64,000 nt of DNA, from the NCBI RefSeq assembly GCF_050948215.1, contig NC_135165.1, positions 4,810,501 through 4,874,500 of the forward strand, written 5' to 3'. Both the position numbers and the translations under genes were made by a program. The stretch is from Halictus rubicundus. Its lineage: Eukaryota; Arthropoda; Insecta; Hymenoptera; Halictidae. Below are positions 25,661 through 36,113 of this stretch, in pieces; position 1 is the first letter of the stretch, and every line of letters starts with the position of its first letter. Under the pieces are notes generated by a model. That model had not been told where the DNA came from, searched no databases, and saw nothing but the letters and a program-made list of their open reading frames with translations.

Positions 25661-27157
25661 AGTTAGAAAATTGTAAGAATTACATGTCGTCAAAGATATT
25701 TTAAACGCACAGATAACGTAAAGATTGAAACCCAGTTAACTCGTAATTTTTTGGGAGAAGCAACATCAAATTCGGGAATAACCCGAGGCTGTCCGACCGC
25801 GAAGCAACAAAATCCTTCAATAAAATAAATTCTGCAATCACGCTGGGACAACAAGGACCAAAACCGAGTCCGTAGACTTTTTCGCCCGCTGTGCAAACGT
25901 AAAATCGAGTTTAGAAAAGTGCCACGCAACTCGCCCCCTGTTCCATACACCCCGGACCAACAAAAACAATGTGTACATTCTGTGAACCTACTGGACAAGC
26001 CAAAATGGAAACGGTCTTTCGAAAAAAAAAAAAATTATTGAAAATTCTCTTTTTCCTGAAAGCTGATGAAAAGTCACGGGTGCCAAGTGTTTGACAGAAT
26101 ATTTTTACAATTTCCGAATCGTCGAGAGAATGAATTTTCATGGAGTACGCCGGTCGCCGGGTAACTCGATTTTTGCGGGCGAAAACAAGTCGATGGCGAA
26201 TCGATGCGGCGAACGGGTGGGTTCTTCCGGTTGGCCCGTGGCGAAAGTTCGTTAAAGCGGAACGTTAATTGCATTCAGAACGCTTCCGCTCGCAGGTTGT
26301 CACCGCGGCGTCGTTTAATTACAACTTGCCGAAGAATACGGCGCACGCCGCCTGGCTCCTTGGTACGTGACGGAAGTTATACTTATGGAAGTCGGTCGCT
26401 AAAGAGGACTCCTTAAAAATTCACTGGCCGATCCTGCTCCGATCCGCGCCGTGAAGCCAATTGCTAATGAGCCACCGGGATAATCCTCGTCCCGTGGTTT
26501 TCGGGTGGGAATCCAGCGAATTTCATCCTCAAACAGAACCCTTTTACCTTTTACCCTTTCTACTCCGATGAAACCCTCGCGCGAACTTCATCCTGCCCCG
26601 TATTACCAATAAACTTATTCTCTCGAGAATGATATCATCTCTGAACAAATACGGAAGCAATTTAGTCAAAAATCAAGTATTAATGAAATAAAAAAGCGGG
26701 TCGAGGAGAACCTAAATAAATCTGCAGGGTTAACACTGCTTTCTTGGATGGTGCATTTTTCGTATAATTACTATTTTCGAATAAAAGTTGAATTAAAAAT
26801 GATAGGAGGACTTTGGGCAACTCGGTGTGCATTTATTACAATTTAGACAATTGTGTAGAGTATATACTGTACGATGAGGTTGAATGTACAATAACATACA
26901 AACGATACAACCATGCAATTATTAATATAATTCATCCATTTGCTTCGCGTTAGTGAAACATGCAGCATCGTTCCAAAGAAGTAGCTTTGCTTCTAATAAA
27001 AGTAGTGGGGGATCATGCAAAATAAAATAGACTGTCGACCTTTTGCGGAATGAAAATTTTCTGCATCAGTTGCAAGAAAAATCCTTAAACATTTCTGTAG
27101 CTTTCACTGTGTTGTAGAATAGTCTGGTAATAAATGTGTGTCGTAAGAGTGAACGTA
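25661..27157. other. Gene-free stretch
   Basis: CpG-rich at about 26100-26620 and otherwise AT-rich. Frames of up to 102 codons show no domain. Nothing else was recognised. Confidence 0.5.
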
Positions 27158-27320
27158 TTAGATCGTCCCAAAAGTTCCTTTCGTTTTCGATTAATGCACA
27201 CAATGCAAATTCAACGAAGTTTCTTACAAAAGAAAAATTGCGTGGCTATGTAAAAGCAAGCTTAGAAAGGCACTTGGGAAGCTTCGGTGTTACGTAACAG
27301 TATCAAACATTTCGACCAAC
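27158..27320 (+). mobile_element. Probable solitary mariner-type left end
   Basis: TTAGATCGTCCCAAAAGTTC, followed by CTTTCGTTTTC, has the look of a mariner terminal repeat (TA target, then a GTCCCAAAAGTT-like core). It is followed by non-coding sequence of the kind found between a TIR and a transposase start. No matching right end or transposase frame was found. The identity rests on pattern recognition alone. Confidence 0.4.
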
Positions 27321-27577
27321 ACTTTCTGTTAATTACGATCCCCCTTTTCTTTCGATAACTTCGATCTGCAGAAGCGAACGAATCGCTAATTGTCCGGAGT
27401 ACGACTCAGGATCTGAAAAATGGCGGAACGTCGGTAAACGAATAAATTATAGCGAAATCCGAGACGGACGTTCAGTCTAAAGGCTGTCGATTCTTTCGTT
27501 GGCCGAAGTAAGTACCCTGGATCCTATAATTACCATCGAGATCAGACTTTGATCGTAAGGCGTCGCGGCACGATCGC

Positions 27578-27607
27578 CTCGTCGTCGTCGTCGTCGTCGT
27601 CGTCGTC
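27578..27607. repeat. (TCG)n trinucleotide repeat
   Basis: Ten uninterrupted TCG/GTC units in a CpG-rich block. No open frame of note uses it. Confidence 0.95.
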
Positions 27608-28139
27608 TACGAGAAAGATGGCGCGCCAGTAAAGGAAGCCAATTTGCAAGCAATCAGCGTTGGGACATAGTTAAAAGCAGAGAGACCCGTTCTGGGATTT
27701 GCTCGCTAACCTGCGAGTCAGTCGACGGAGTCCAAGTAGGACAGGATCTCTCCTGAGAGACACCGATGCCACTCTTCTCCGTGTTCCGAACTTTCTCCGG
27801 ACTCCTTTCGACCCTTTCCCCCTGCTTTTTACAGCCCCGGGGCTCTGCGTCTCTGTATTCATTGCCCTGTTTGTCTCGAACTTGAACCCTCCATTTCCTC
27901 GCCGATGCACCCCTTTTCGCTCACCACCTGCGCGACCTGCGACTCTACAATGTCCTACAAGAATCTGCAACGCCCTACAAAAAGTGTACCTAAATGAACA
28001 CTAAATACCTAAATTAACCGAGTACCTAATAATATACTAAGTACCTAAATGAACTTTTCGTCCTATACAAAAAGTGTACCTAAATTAATGCCTAGCCCTT
28101 CCTCGGAAATCTATTCACAAACTGATCTGCATCTTCACT
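27608..28139. other. GC-rich to AT-rich transition, no gene
   Basis: Frames of about 100 codons are open on both strands at 27671-28004. Their mutual overlap and lack of domains argue against coding. At about 27976 and 28064 the string ACAAAAAGTGTACCTAAAT occurs twice, separated by several TACCTAA units, which indicates a small local repeat. Confidence 0.5.
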
Positions 28140-28164
28140 TTCTGAAATAGGGGAGGCTTGAGTA

Positions 28165-28650
28165 GTCATTTTAGCGATTCTAGTGATTTACGGAGCTTTG
28201 AATCTTCCAATTTCCGGCAGGCCACCGTTAACATTGTTAAATGAACCCTACCCTAGACACGATCCCCTAAATTCTGGCAAGCGCAGGCCCCCAATATGTT
28301 GCGGCGTCCACAAAATACAGGGACCCGTAACTCTACGAGCACTTACCACCCCGTAACACGCACTCAACCCCCGCGAATTTCTGAGATTGATGTCAGAGAA
28401 ATTAAATATGATCTCTCGCGTGGAATATTAGGGTGTTCCAAGTCATCGTTTTCGGTGATTTCGAGTTGGTCGGTGAAATACGGACCTTCGAACCTTCCCA
28501 TTTCCTGGACAGCATCCCCTAAATTCTGGTCCCCGATATGTTCGTTGCGGGGTCTAGAAAACACAGGGTCGAATCACGGGGACGTGTAAGTTCACGAGCA
28601 CTTACCATCGCATTACACGCACCCCCAGGCCCCCGCTAATTCGGAGGAGT
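28165..28650. repeat. Diverged tandem duplication, about 255-290 bp offset
   Basis: Blocks occur in the same order in both halves: CTTCCAATTTCC (28204) and CTTCCCATTTCC (about 28494); CCCCTAAATTCTGG (28264 and 28516); CGAGCACTTACCA (28336 and 28595); then a CCCCGTAACACGCAC / GCATTACACGCAC segment. Small indels change the spacing along the unit. This is an old direct duplication without a recognised coding frame. Confidence 0.75.
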
Positions 28651-29323
28651 CGTCGGAACGTGGGCGTTCCAGGACGAGTTTATCCGACGATTCACAAGTG
28701 TGTCATTCGGCGCGTATGAATATGGAGATTGGTTTTCCTCGTGCAGGTGTGGATCGATATCGCGGACCGGTTCCTCGACCGTTAACCAAGTTTCCGGACA
28801 CTTCGGCCAGCCTGTTCCCCACCCGCGCGCACCCCGCGAACGGCCCGTTGGCCGAGAATGAGTTAATTTAATCCCGAGTTTCGCGAGGTGCTCCACGGAG
28901 CCTGGCAGCCACCTAAATCATTCGTTTAGCAAGCTTAATTCAGCGCCGCTTTAAAACTGCTGGTCACATCCCATTGCCTATTTTCAAGTTAGCCGGCCGC
29001 CTCCGTCGCCATCGCTTCTCTTCTTACGTCGCTTCCGTCGCGGAAGAGTATTTGGCACTTCCGTCACAGTACGGCCGCCTGCGGGTACTCGCGAAGTCCG
29101 ATCGTTCCACGGAATACTAAACACCATTTGGCAAGCCGGCCGTCCGGTCGTCCAACTTTTCCCTCGCTCTTCCTTTCTTTTTCATCCCCCTTTCCTCCCC
29201 TTCCCTTCTCCACCCTCTCTGTCTCTCTCCCTTTCTCCATCGGGTTCTTTAGGCAGCTTGCGCCCCGTCTTGGCACGAGTTTTCCGTGGTGGTAGTCTCC
29301 GATAAAAAGATTGACCCTGCCGC
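28651..29323. other. GC-rich block, no recognised gene
   Basis: Strongly CpG-rich, with a pyrimidine tract at about 29160-29245. The minus-strand frame of 102 codons across that tract is low-complexity, rich in Lys, Glu, Gly and Arg. No gene was recognised. Confidence 0.5.
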
Positions 29324-29640
29324 AGTTGATTCCGAAACCTTGTTTCCGAAATGTAATGCCGGGACTACACACAGTGATCTAAATGAGCTTGATGCCTGAA
29401 TGAAACTATTTTTTTTTTCTGTGCTGGATCGATAAAATAAAACTCGATCACTTTGAATACGTCTTGCTTGAATATCGCAGGAAAGTATCACAAGAGAAAA
29501 CATTGTACAGTGAAACAGAAAAATTGAGTGCACTGCAGATGGTTTGGAAACCTTGTTTCGGAAATAGAACTTCGGGACTACGACACGTCGGCGGTCGAGA
29601 AGAGCTTGCCAGCTGGATAAAGCTATTTTCACATCGCATA
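29324..29640. repeat. Imperfect direct duplication, about 100-bp unit
   Basis: GAAACCTTGTTTCCGAAAT (29335) is followed by GGGACTAC and, about 60 bp later, AAACTATTTT. The series recurs as GAAACCTTGTTTCGGAAAT (29547), GGGACTAC and AAGCTATTTT. Units lie at about 29324-29412 and 29535-29632, separated by unrelated sequence. Confidence 0.75.
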
Positions 29641-29651
29641 TGGAACTAAAT

Positions 29652-29862
29652 GGGGTACCGGATGATTGCAAAAGTTCGTGACCGATTTTCAGAGACCTCG
29701 AGACGTTCTTTATAGAAAATGCAATTTTTTACGAAATGGAAATCCGAAGAAACCAACTTGTAAAATGTGGGAAAAGAATCGTAGAAAATCCTGGTGTCTA
29801 TATACATAATTAATAAAGTTATTCGAAAGTGTATCTACTTTTTGCAATCATCGAATGCCCCG
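29652..29862 (+). mobile_element. Mariner deletion derivative, about 210 bp
   Basis: The left end reads GGGGTACCGGATGATTGCAA and the right end, on the minus strand, GGGGCATTCGATGATTGCAA, giving imperfect TIRs of about 25 bp. Between them almost the whole transposase gene is missing: the left end runs directly into the last codons of the frame (29685-29813). A clean TA duplication is not evident, so the exact boundaries are uncertain. It is non-autonomous. Confidence 0.8.
29685..29813 (+). pseudogene. Mariner transposase C-terminal fragment
   Basis: A 42-codon frame ends at TAA (29811-29813). It reads IFRDLETFFIENAIFYEMEI and then RRNQLVKCGKRIVENPGVYI. The pattern FF......FY..GI..L..RW.K.I.N.G.YI is the C-terminal signature of mariner-family transposases, matched here in spacing and in most key positions; the usual Trp is replaced by Gly. 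The N-terminal helix-turn-helix and the D,D34D catalytic domain are absent. It is not functional. Confidence 0.85.
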
Positions 29863-30496
29863 AATAGAAATATACCGGATGTTATTTAGGACAGCCTTTG
29901 CAGCAGAATAATTTTCTAAAAATTGAACCGAACTATAAAGAGATATATAAAAAATTGAAATTTTTCTGGGTCGTGGGGAAGGTCGTAACAGCTGGATTTT
30001 TTAGAGCTTGTTTGCCTGGACTAATACGGAGGTACACAGTTTAAGACAGTTTAAGCGTTAAAACAAAGATGGACGCGCGAGGAGGGACGTGTCCAGAGGC
30101 GTCGGATGATCGAGCCGCGCAGAGAGGATTGCCCGGAGTCCCTAACACGGGGAAAGAAAACACGAGAACGTTCGTGTCGCTCGGCTTAAAACAATTCAAA
30201 CACAATTTTACGAGCGTGCCGTGACTTTTCACGGGCGTGGGTATAGTCAGCCGCGCGGTCTCGAACGCACGGTCGCCTTCGTGTCGATCCTTTCCTTCTA
30301 AAAACAGCGTTTTCCACTCTCGAAACGGCCGCTAAACGGTCCGAAACGGTTTTTATCTCGTAACCTGGCGAAGCTTCTCGCCCGGTAACGTGATTTCGCT
30401 GCACCGGACCGACCGACGCACCAAACGATCGATAATTCCGGAAAGGAAAAATAGAGGATATCGAGCGTGGTCGACTATGCCGCGGCAGTCTGACGA

Positions 30497-30545
<49 letters not shown>

Positions 30546-30941
30546 TGCTCACCCACTTTCGTCCCTCTCACGGTTACTTTACCGATATTATTCTTTGGGA
30601 TTTCTTCGCCGTAAAGTCTTTATTAAAAGCCGGGCTACCCTCCTGTCCCGCCAGCTTTTGCAAACTTTTAACTCGATTTTTTCGATACCTTTACCCTCGC
30701 TCGTTATCAAGCCACCCCGAGAGATCGAGCCAACCTCTCGATCTTTCTCTCTCGCCCTCACAACTGCAACGTTTCGTCGCGTCCTGTGTCGAACATTCAT
30801 TGCCACCGAGTCACGCCGTTTAAACTGTTCTGCTGGAAACGATCCTCCATCGAGACGACCTTTGTTTGTCTAAAATAAATTTACCTTCCACTTCTCATTC
30901 TTTCCGACGTTTCAATCTCCGTCGACGAACAGATCCCACAT
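29863..30941. other. GC-rich block, no recognised gene
   Basis: CpG-rich from about 30050 to 30890. Frames of 72-92 codons overlap one another on both strands and run through the (TC)n tract. No domain was recognised. Confidence 0.5.
30499..30542. repeat. (TC)n microsatellite
   Basis: About 22 uninterrupted TC units. Confidence 0.97.
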
Positions 30942-31190
30942 TTAACCCTTTGCACTCGGCGCTATTTTCATTCTAAAACCAAATTTTTCTTTCGTCTTAG
31001 AATATTTTCATTTTATTCATACGAAACTGATTCGATTTACACATGTAATATTGAAATGTTTAGTAATCTATTGAATACAAATTTTGTAATGTTACAAATA
31101 TTTTGTAATATTTTTTGTAATTTCTTTGAAATAATGCCACAACAATTTCTAGTGGTGCTTCAGAGTCACCACTCGAGTGCAAAGGGTTAA
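30942..31190 (+). mobile_element. F1 TTAA MITE, copy 3 (best preserved)
   Basis: A 249-bp element with perfect 17-bp TIRs, TTAACCCTTTGCACTCG and CGAGTGCAAAGGGTTAA. It matches the copy at 17033 almost base for base, including the GTGGTG/CACCAC hairpin and the CACTCGAGTG palindrome near the right end. No coding capacity. Piggybac-type mobilisation is inferred from the TTAA target and the CCC/GGG termini. Confidence 0.95.
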
Positions 31191-31217
31191 CCCTTAAACA
31201 GACCCTCGAAACGTACT

Positions 31218-31442
31218 TTAACACTAGGTTTACGGGACCCGTCAAAATGACGGGTTCGAATATTCTTAATTTACGATCATTGAGATTGTGAAGATCCATC
31301 TGCGCGGAATTACTCGACAAACTTATTTCCTTTGGTATATATTATTTAAAAAATAGCTGAAAACTTGGCTAGCCACATTCCTCTTATTTTTATAAAGTAA
31401 TGTAAAATACTCACTTTTAATGCTCAGTAAACCTAGTGTTAA
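31218..31442 (+). mobile_element. F3 TTAA MITE, intact copy
   Basis: A 225-bp element with perfect 15-bp TIRs, TTAACACTAGGTTTA and TAAACCTAGTGTTAA. Just inside the left end is a hairpin: arm ACCCGTCA (31237-31244), loop AAA, arm TGACGGGT (31248-31255). It lies 27 bp from an F1 element. A decayed relative is at 2797. Confidence 0.92.
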
Positions 31443-31832
31443 GAATGCTACGATTACTAATGGTAAATAGTAAAATTTCTAGTAAAGTATAAAATTGTTG
31501 ACAGTAAATTTCTCTAAGCATATATCTTGCGTGCACAACGTTTTTATGAAATAATTTCAACATTTTATAAAAGTCGTAATATAATCCAGCATATAAAGTA
31601 TGTATCTACAATGTTCAATTTTGTAATGAAACAACACAATTCTCAACAGGTCAATTTCACAACATAATTTCTAGTTGCAATAAAAATGGACATTCCTTAA
31701 GTTTCCGATCGTTTACACGTCACTCGAGAATCGATCGAATATTACAGCCGGTAACTACCGAACCAGAGTGACAATAATCGTTTCCCAGAGTTTATGGCGC
31801 CCCATTCGAGAAGCTCTTGGTTCACAGGTGAA

Positions 31833-31857
31833 AGTAGCCCTTCACCGAAGGGCTACT
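31833..31857. repeat. Perfect 11-bp-stem hairpin, loop of 3
   Basis: Arm AGTAGCCCTTC, loop ACC, arm GAAGGGCTACT. A second, mutually exclusive hairpin can form from GGTGAA (about 31827) and TTCACC (31841-31846), overlapping the first arm and the loop. Confidence 0.9.
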
Positions 31858-31973
31858 GCTACTAAAGTACGCTCGTCCTCGAATTATTTATCGCTTGCTT
31901 TTAGATGCGTCATTTTCGAGATTCTTTCCAAGTTGTTCACCGGAAAGAGTGTTTCAGTTACTCGGAGCGAACG

Positions 31974-31997
31974 AATGCATGCCAGCGGGCATGCATT
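31974..31997. repeat. Perfect 10-bp-stem hairpin, loop of 4
   Basis: Arm AATGCATGCC, loop AGCG, arm GGCATGCATT. It lies 117 bp from the hairpin at 31833 in the same CpG-rich block. Confidence 0.9.
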
Positions 31998-32727
31998 GTG
32001 TACGTCACGCGTAATTAGTCTCGGATAAAAGTGTCGCGCGCGGTAATTGCGTCGGGAGAGCGTGTCTACCGTGCCCCGATACTCGCGCGACCTTCTGCTC
32101 GTCAATTAGACCCGCTAATGAAATGAATTCGTTTCATGCAGATTAGCACTCGATTAATCCCACGTGCGTTGTCGTTGCCGTCGGCTTTTCTCTGAATGGG
32201 AGGTGGCTGGAGCTGCGAGTTCCTGGGAAGGGAGCATAACACGCCCCAAAAATTAGCGGGTGTGACATAATTTCACAATTTTACAATCGTACGATTTTAC
32301 AATCTTACACTAAAACTTTTGGAAACTACTTGTTCTCTAAAATTTGTTTTATTCTTACAGTCCAAAGTCTTCGTACTGTTGCACCTTTAGAAACACACCC
32401 TGGGCATTCGTAGAAGCCTAATCGTACCCTTAGAGTTACAGAGTGAAATCTTTGGTGACAGTTTTGCTTTGGAAGCTACGGATCGTAAACGCTGATGAAT
32501 TTATTTGTTTTAATGTTTTCCGTACACTTAATGCAAAAAATATGAGAATGAAAGGAAAAATGCTAAGTTGCATAGATCCTTACCCATTCTGTTAAGTTCT
32601 AAGGAGTATATCGCCGGTCTTGCCAAGTATATCAAGGATACAAATTTGTATAATACATTGTAAGAAAATGTACCGTGTTGCTAATGACCTTTGATGTTGA
32701 AGCAACATTAAATAATTAAATTATATA

Positions 32728-32860
32728 TACAGGGTGATCCACGCAATTGTTTTAAGTCATAACTCCGTTATTATTGCATTCACGAAAAAATGATAAAGGA
32801 GAAGGATAAATGGTTCGAAGAGCACTACATCTGTAGGCCTTTAAATTTTTTTTTAGATGC
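32728..32860 (+). mobile_element. Solitary transposon end (CAGGGTGATCC type)
   Basis: TACAGGGTGATCCACGCAAT follows a TA-rich stretch. Its first bases match the pattern of the complete element at 48973 (CAGGGTCATCC). No right end was found before the AT repeats at 33005. The far boundary is arbitrary. Confidence 0.35.
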
Positions 32861-33004
32861 AGCAGTGCATGTGCAATTAACAATTGCATCATTTCTTTAA
32901 ATAGAAATGCATATTTTTTTGTACAGATCGATTCTTCCGTTCATTCTACGTAAAAAATGATTAGGGTACCATGGCAAAAAAATTATTAGATCTCGAGATA
33001 TTTT

Positions 33005-33055
33005 CAAAAAATATATATAATATATATATAATATATATATAATATATTTTCTTGT
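33005..33055. repeat. AT-rich short tandem repeat
   Basis: Units of about 11-12 bp of the form ATATATATAAT are repeated four times. Confidence 0.85.
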
Positions 33056-33247
33056 ATTTAGTGAAATACAGCTACACTTTTTCAAAATCTTAGTTTTCGT
33101 ACTCGAGTTACGATACGTGAATTGCTACTGAATGATGAAATGCTTACTCGTACAAATCGGTTTCTGTTATGATAACAATATCGAAAGGGCGTTTACGTTT
33201 ACAACATAGTCATGAAGTGACTATATAAGACTGAAGTGACTGAAGTG

Positions 33248-33248
<1 letters not shown>

Positions 33249-33296
<48 letters not shown>
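33249..33296. repeat. (TA)24 microsatellite
   Basis: Twenty-four uninterrupted TA units. They are preceded by short direct repeats containing TGAAGTGACT. Confidence 0.98.
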
Positions 33297-33299
<3 letters not shown>

Positions 33300-35915
33300 C
33301 TCAATTTTTTAATTCTTCATGGTCATTTTGTATCTATGCGTGGTCTAATATTTTGACGTCTCCTAAATACTGCAAAATGCATCAGACTAAATTACACATC
33401 TATTTTCCCCAAAGAAGAGAACGTTCAGCAGAGGCACAGAGCATTTACAGCGCAGAGCGTTCCGTCGTGGGGAAAGCTAAGTGAAACGGCATAATTAAAT
33501 TGGCAATATCGGCAATGGCTGCAGGGACAGAGGGCGGTCGTTACAAGAGGGGACCTGAAGTCTTGTCAGTTTGTCCCTCGCTAAATCTGCTCGTCATTCA
33601 ATTACATTTTCCTCGAGCCCCGGCTTCTCTGCCGGCATTAAAATAATTCATCGGCATTGTACGCCGTCACAACAGGGCGAGACATCGCGAAACATCAATC
33701 ATATTTCGGGAACAATTCTCTCCATTCTGACTCGCCGGGCCGCGCCGCGCCGTTGCCGCGTGACTAAAGGGAATCCAATTGAACGGTCGCGGGTATTACC
33801 GGTAATCATCGCCTACCCGCGTTCCACCGATACCACCAGCCGTACTTGTAATTACGCTCGCGCCGCTGGAAAACATTTAGCGTGGCGTTTCTTGTAACCC
33901 ATTCATCAGCCGATGGACGCACGACTCTCAATTACCGGGATCATTACGGACACGGACCTGTGTGTCGATTACACGCGATCGATCCGCGACCTTCTACTCG
34001 CGATACCGTCTAATCTCGGTCCTCGAAGTTCGCGATGCAACTTTCGATGAAAGCCGACTGCAACTATCGAGCAGATAATGCTGAACTGTATTACTAATTA
34101 TCACTAAATCGATTACAGGTTGTTCTATCGCGAAATTTTATCACTGAATCCCTGCAGGCTGTTCTTATTTTTTTTTGACCGAATTTTATTGCTACACGTT
34201 GTTGTTTCTTACGTTTTTCGATCAAATGAATTTGCTCGGTAAAGCATCTTGTTAATTACTTTTTGGAGGAATTATGAGGTACTTCTATGTTCCAGGGAAA
34301 TTCCTTATTATTGTTAGGCGAATAGCACGTAAACCGCGTGCACGCGAATCGATTCTACAGCACGCAGGCGCGGTCCCGCTCGCGTGCACGTCCCTTGCAA
34401 CGAGTAATTAATAACACGCTATTGATTAATCATGTTTTTCAACAAATTCGCACTTTCCTCCGGTGATCGCCGAGCTGCTTGTCGACGCGCGTCGGTCCGG
34501 CAATTAATCAGCTGGAATATCGTCGATGTTCGGCAAACATGGAAATTAATAAACGAGGTGGTAATGCTCCATTGCACGGGGACTGTCAATTTACCTGACT
34601 TCGATGAAAGCTGTTTAATGAATGTAACTGCGCCACTGATTTCCCACATTTATTTTTCCCATATTTATAAAAAAATTATGCATTGATAGGAATATTATTT
34701 AACATACGATTAACATGGCTGGGTGATTGTTATTCAAAAGTGCAATTAACGTGAATCCCGACAGATCATCTCGTCAAATAGTAGTTAAATAAGACATTGT
34801 TAATCTCGACCTTTTTCATAGGGAAAAAAATCTTGACTGGTGGAATAAAATATATTTTTCTATCCTTAATAAATGACCTGAAAATTTTGAAAAAAATGAA
34901 TGTGGCATAATTAACATGCTTTTAATAAATGGTACTCGGTTCACGCGAGAATTTTGAACAGGGAGTGAAAAAACACCCGGAGAATGTATGGTTTTTTCAC
35001 ACGCACGTCTTTCTTGCAAGGAACGATAAAGATCATCAAAATATTTTTGTTCGATACTTAACAAGTGATCTACAGTTTTTGTAAGGAAAAGTGCTGTTGA
35101 AATTACCGGTTTCCTCGCACCCAACAAGAAAACCGTAATTATGCATAACCGTTCGAAAGACCCATTTTTCTCTTGTTTAAACATACATATCCCCATGACG
35201 TAAATCGTGGAAAAGCTCTGGTCCCGTTCGTCAAAAAACGTACACGTACGATTCGCTGTAAAAACGCAGTTAATCTGCCAATAAATCTCGTTCACCGGTG
35301 TTTTTGTTAGTTTTATATTTGGTAACGATAAAATCCGTACACGACTGCGATTGATTTTAAACGAATTCGTTAGCCGGGCGAGATGATTACATATAAATTG
35401 CTGGACCAGTTAGCGGGGCAAGGTAAGCTTCGAAATTCAGTGAACGCGGCGCGGCACGGCGAGAAAAAAAAAGTTTAATGGAACAGAATTTACAGAATGA
35501 ATTGAATTCCGAGTAATCGGGAAAACCGTGTGAAATGAGGGCGAAAAACGGCTACCATCTTCGCGGACGCTCGTGCATACGTGTACCACCAGCCTGGCCA
35601 CGCGAGCTTTGTTCCGCGTCCGAGTATGCGTCGGCGATTGAATTAGTTCAAAAATTTTGATAGGAAATCCATTAACGGTCACGCTGCAGAACCGTGGCCG
35701 ATTTTCCCTTCGCCGAGAGGGAAAATACCGGAATATTTGCCCGTCGATGTTTTCGTCCGCTTTGTTGTTAGCTCGCTGCTCCTGAAATGTCGTCGTTCAG
35801 CTTGCAGTTTTGTAATTCCTCAATGAAAAAAGAAACCGAATTGCATCCGCCGTGTGCTTCCACCTGACGGATCCGTCAACGACGTTTTCAAATGCTCTGG
35901 TATTAACATGCAGAA

Positions 35916-36113
35916 TACAGTGAATTCCCGATATAAGTCACTGCGAGCCTCGCGTTTAAAGGTCACTGGCACTACCCACACCACCACGGATAGTGACTTT
36001 TCCCTTTCCAGCGTGCACTGTGTATTTCAACTGCAACGTTCGGCGAGAACCACAGATTTCGTCTAAATGTCACTGGCCAGAACCGCGCAAGTGACTTATA
36101 TCGAAAATAGTGG
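35916..36113. mobile_element. TA-flanked TIR element, about 200 bp
   Basis: The left end reads CAGTGAATTCCCGATATAAGTCACT..GCG; the right end on the minus strand reads CCACTATTTTCGATATAAGTCACTTGCG. The shared core is CGATATAAGTCACT at 35929 and about 36104. Internally AAGGTCACTGGC and GGAAAAGTCACTA-like segments are also inverted. A TA precedes the left end; the right TA is displaced by two bases, so the ends are approximate. There is no real coding sequence. Confidence 0.65.

Larger units (their letters stand above)
31443..35915. other. Mixed stretch, no recognised gene
   Basis: CpG-rich at about 31780-32260, 33500-34090 and 35430-35780, AT-rich elsewhere. The frame of 159 codons at 34816-35295 (minus) has no recognised domain. 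Named items within are two perfect hairpins (31833, 31974), a transposon end (32728) and AT/TA simple repeats (33005, 33249). Confidence 0.5.

Noticed and set aside
27471..27510. Strong 5' splice-site match GAAGTAAGTACC with TTCAG upstream
   Set aside because: The acceptor has no pyrimidine tract and the enclosed 31 nt carries no coding signal.
35405..35425. Strong 5' splice-site match CAAGGTAAGC
   Set aside because: No plausible acceptor or coding segment precedes it; isolated matches are expected by chance.
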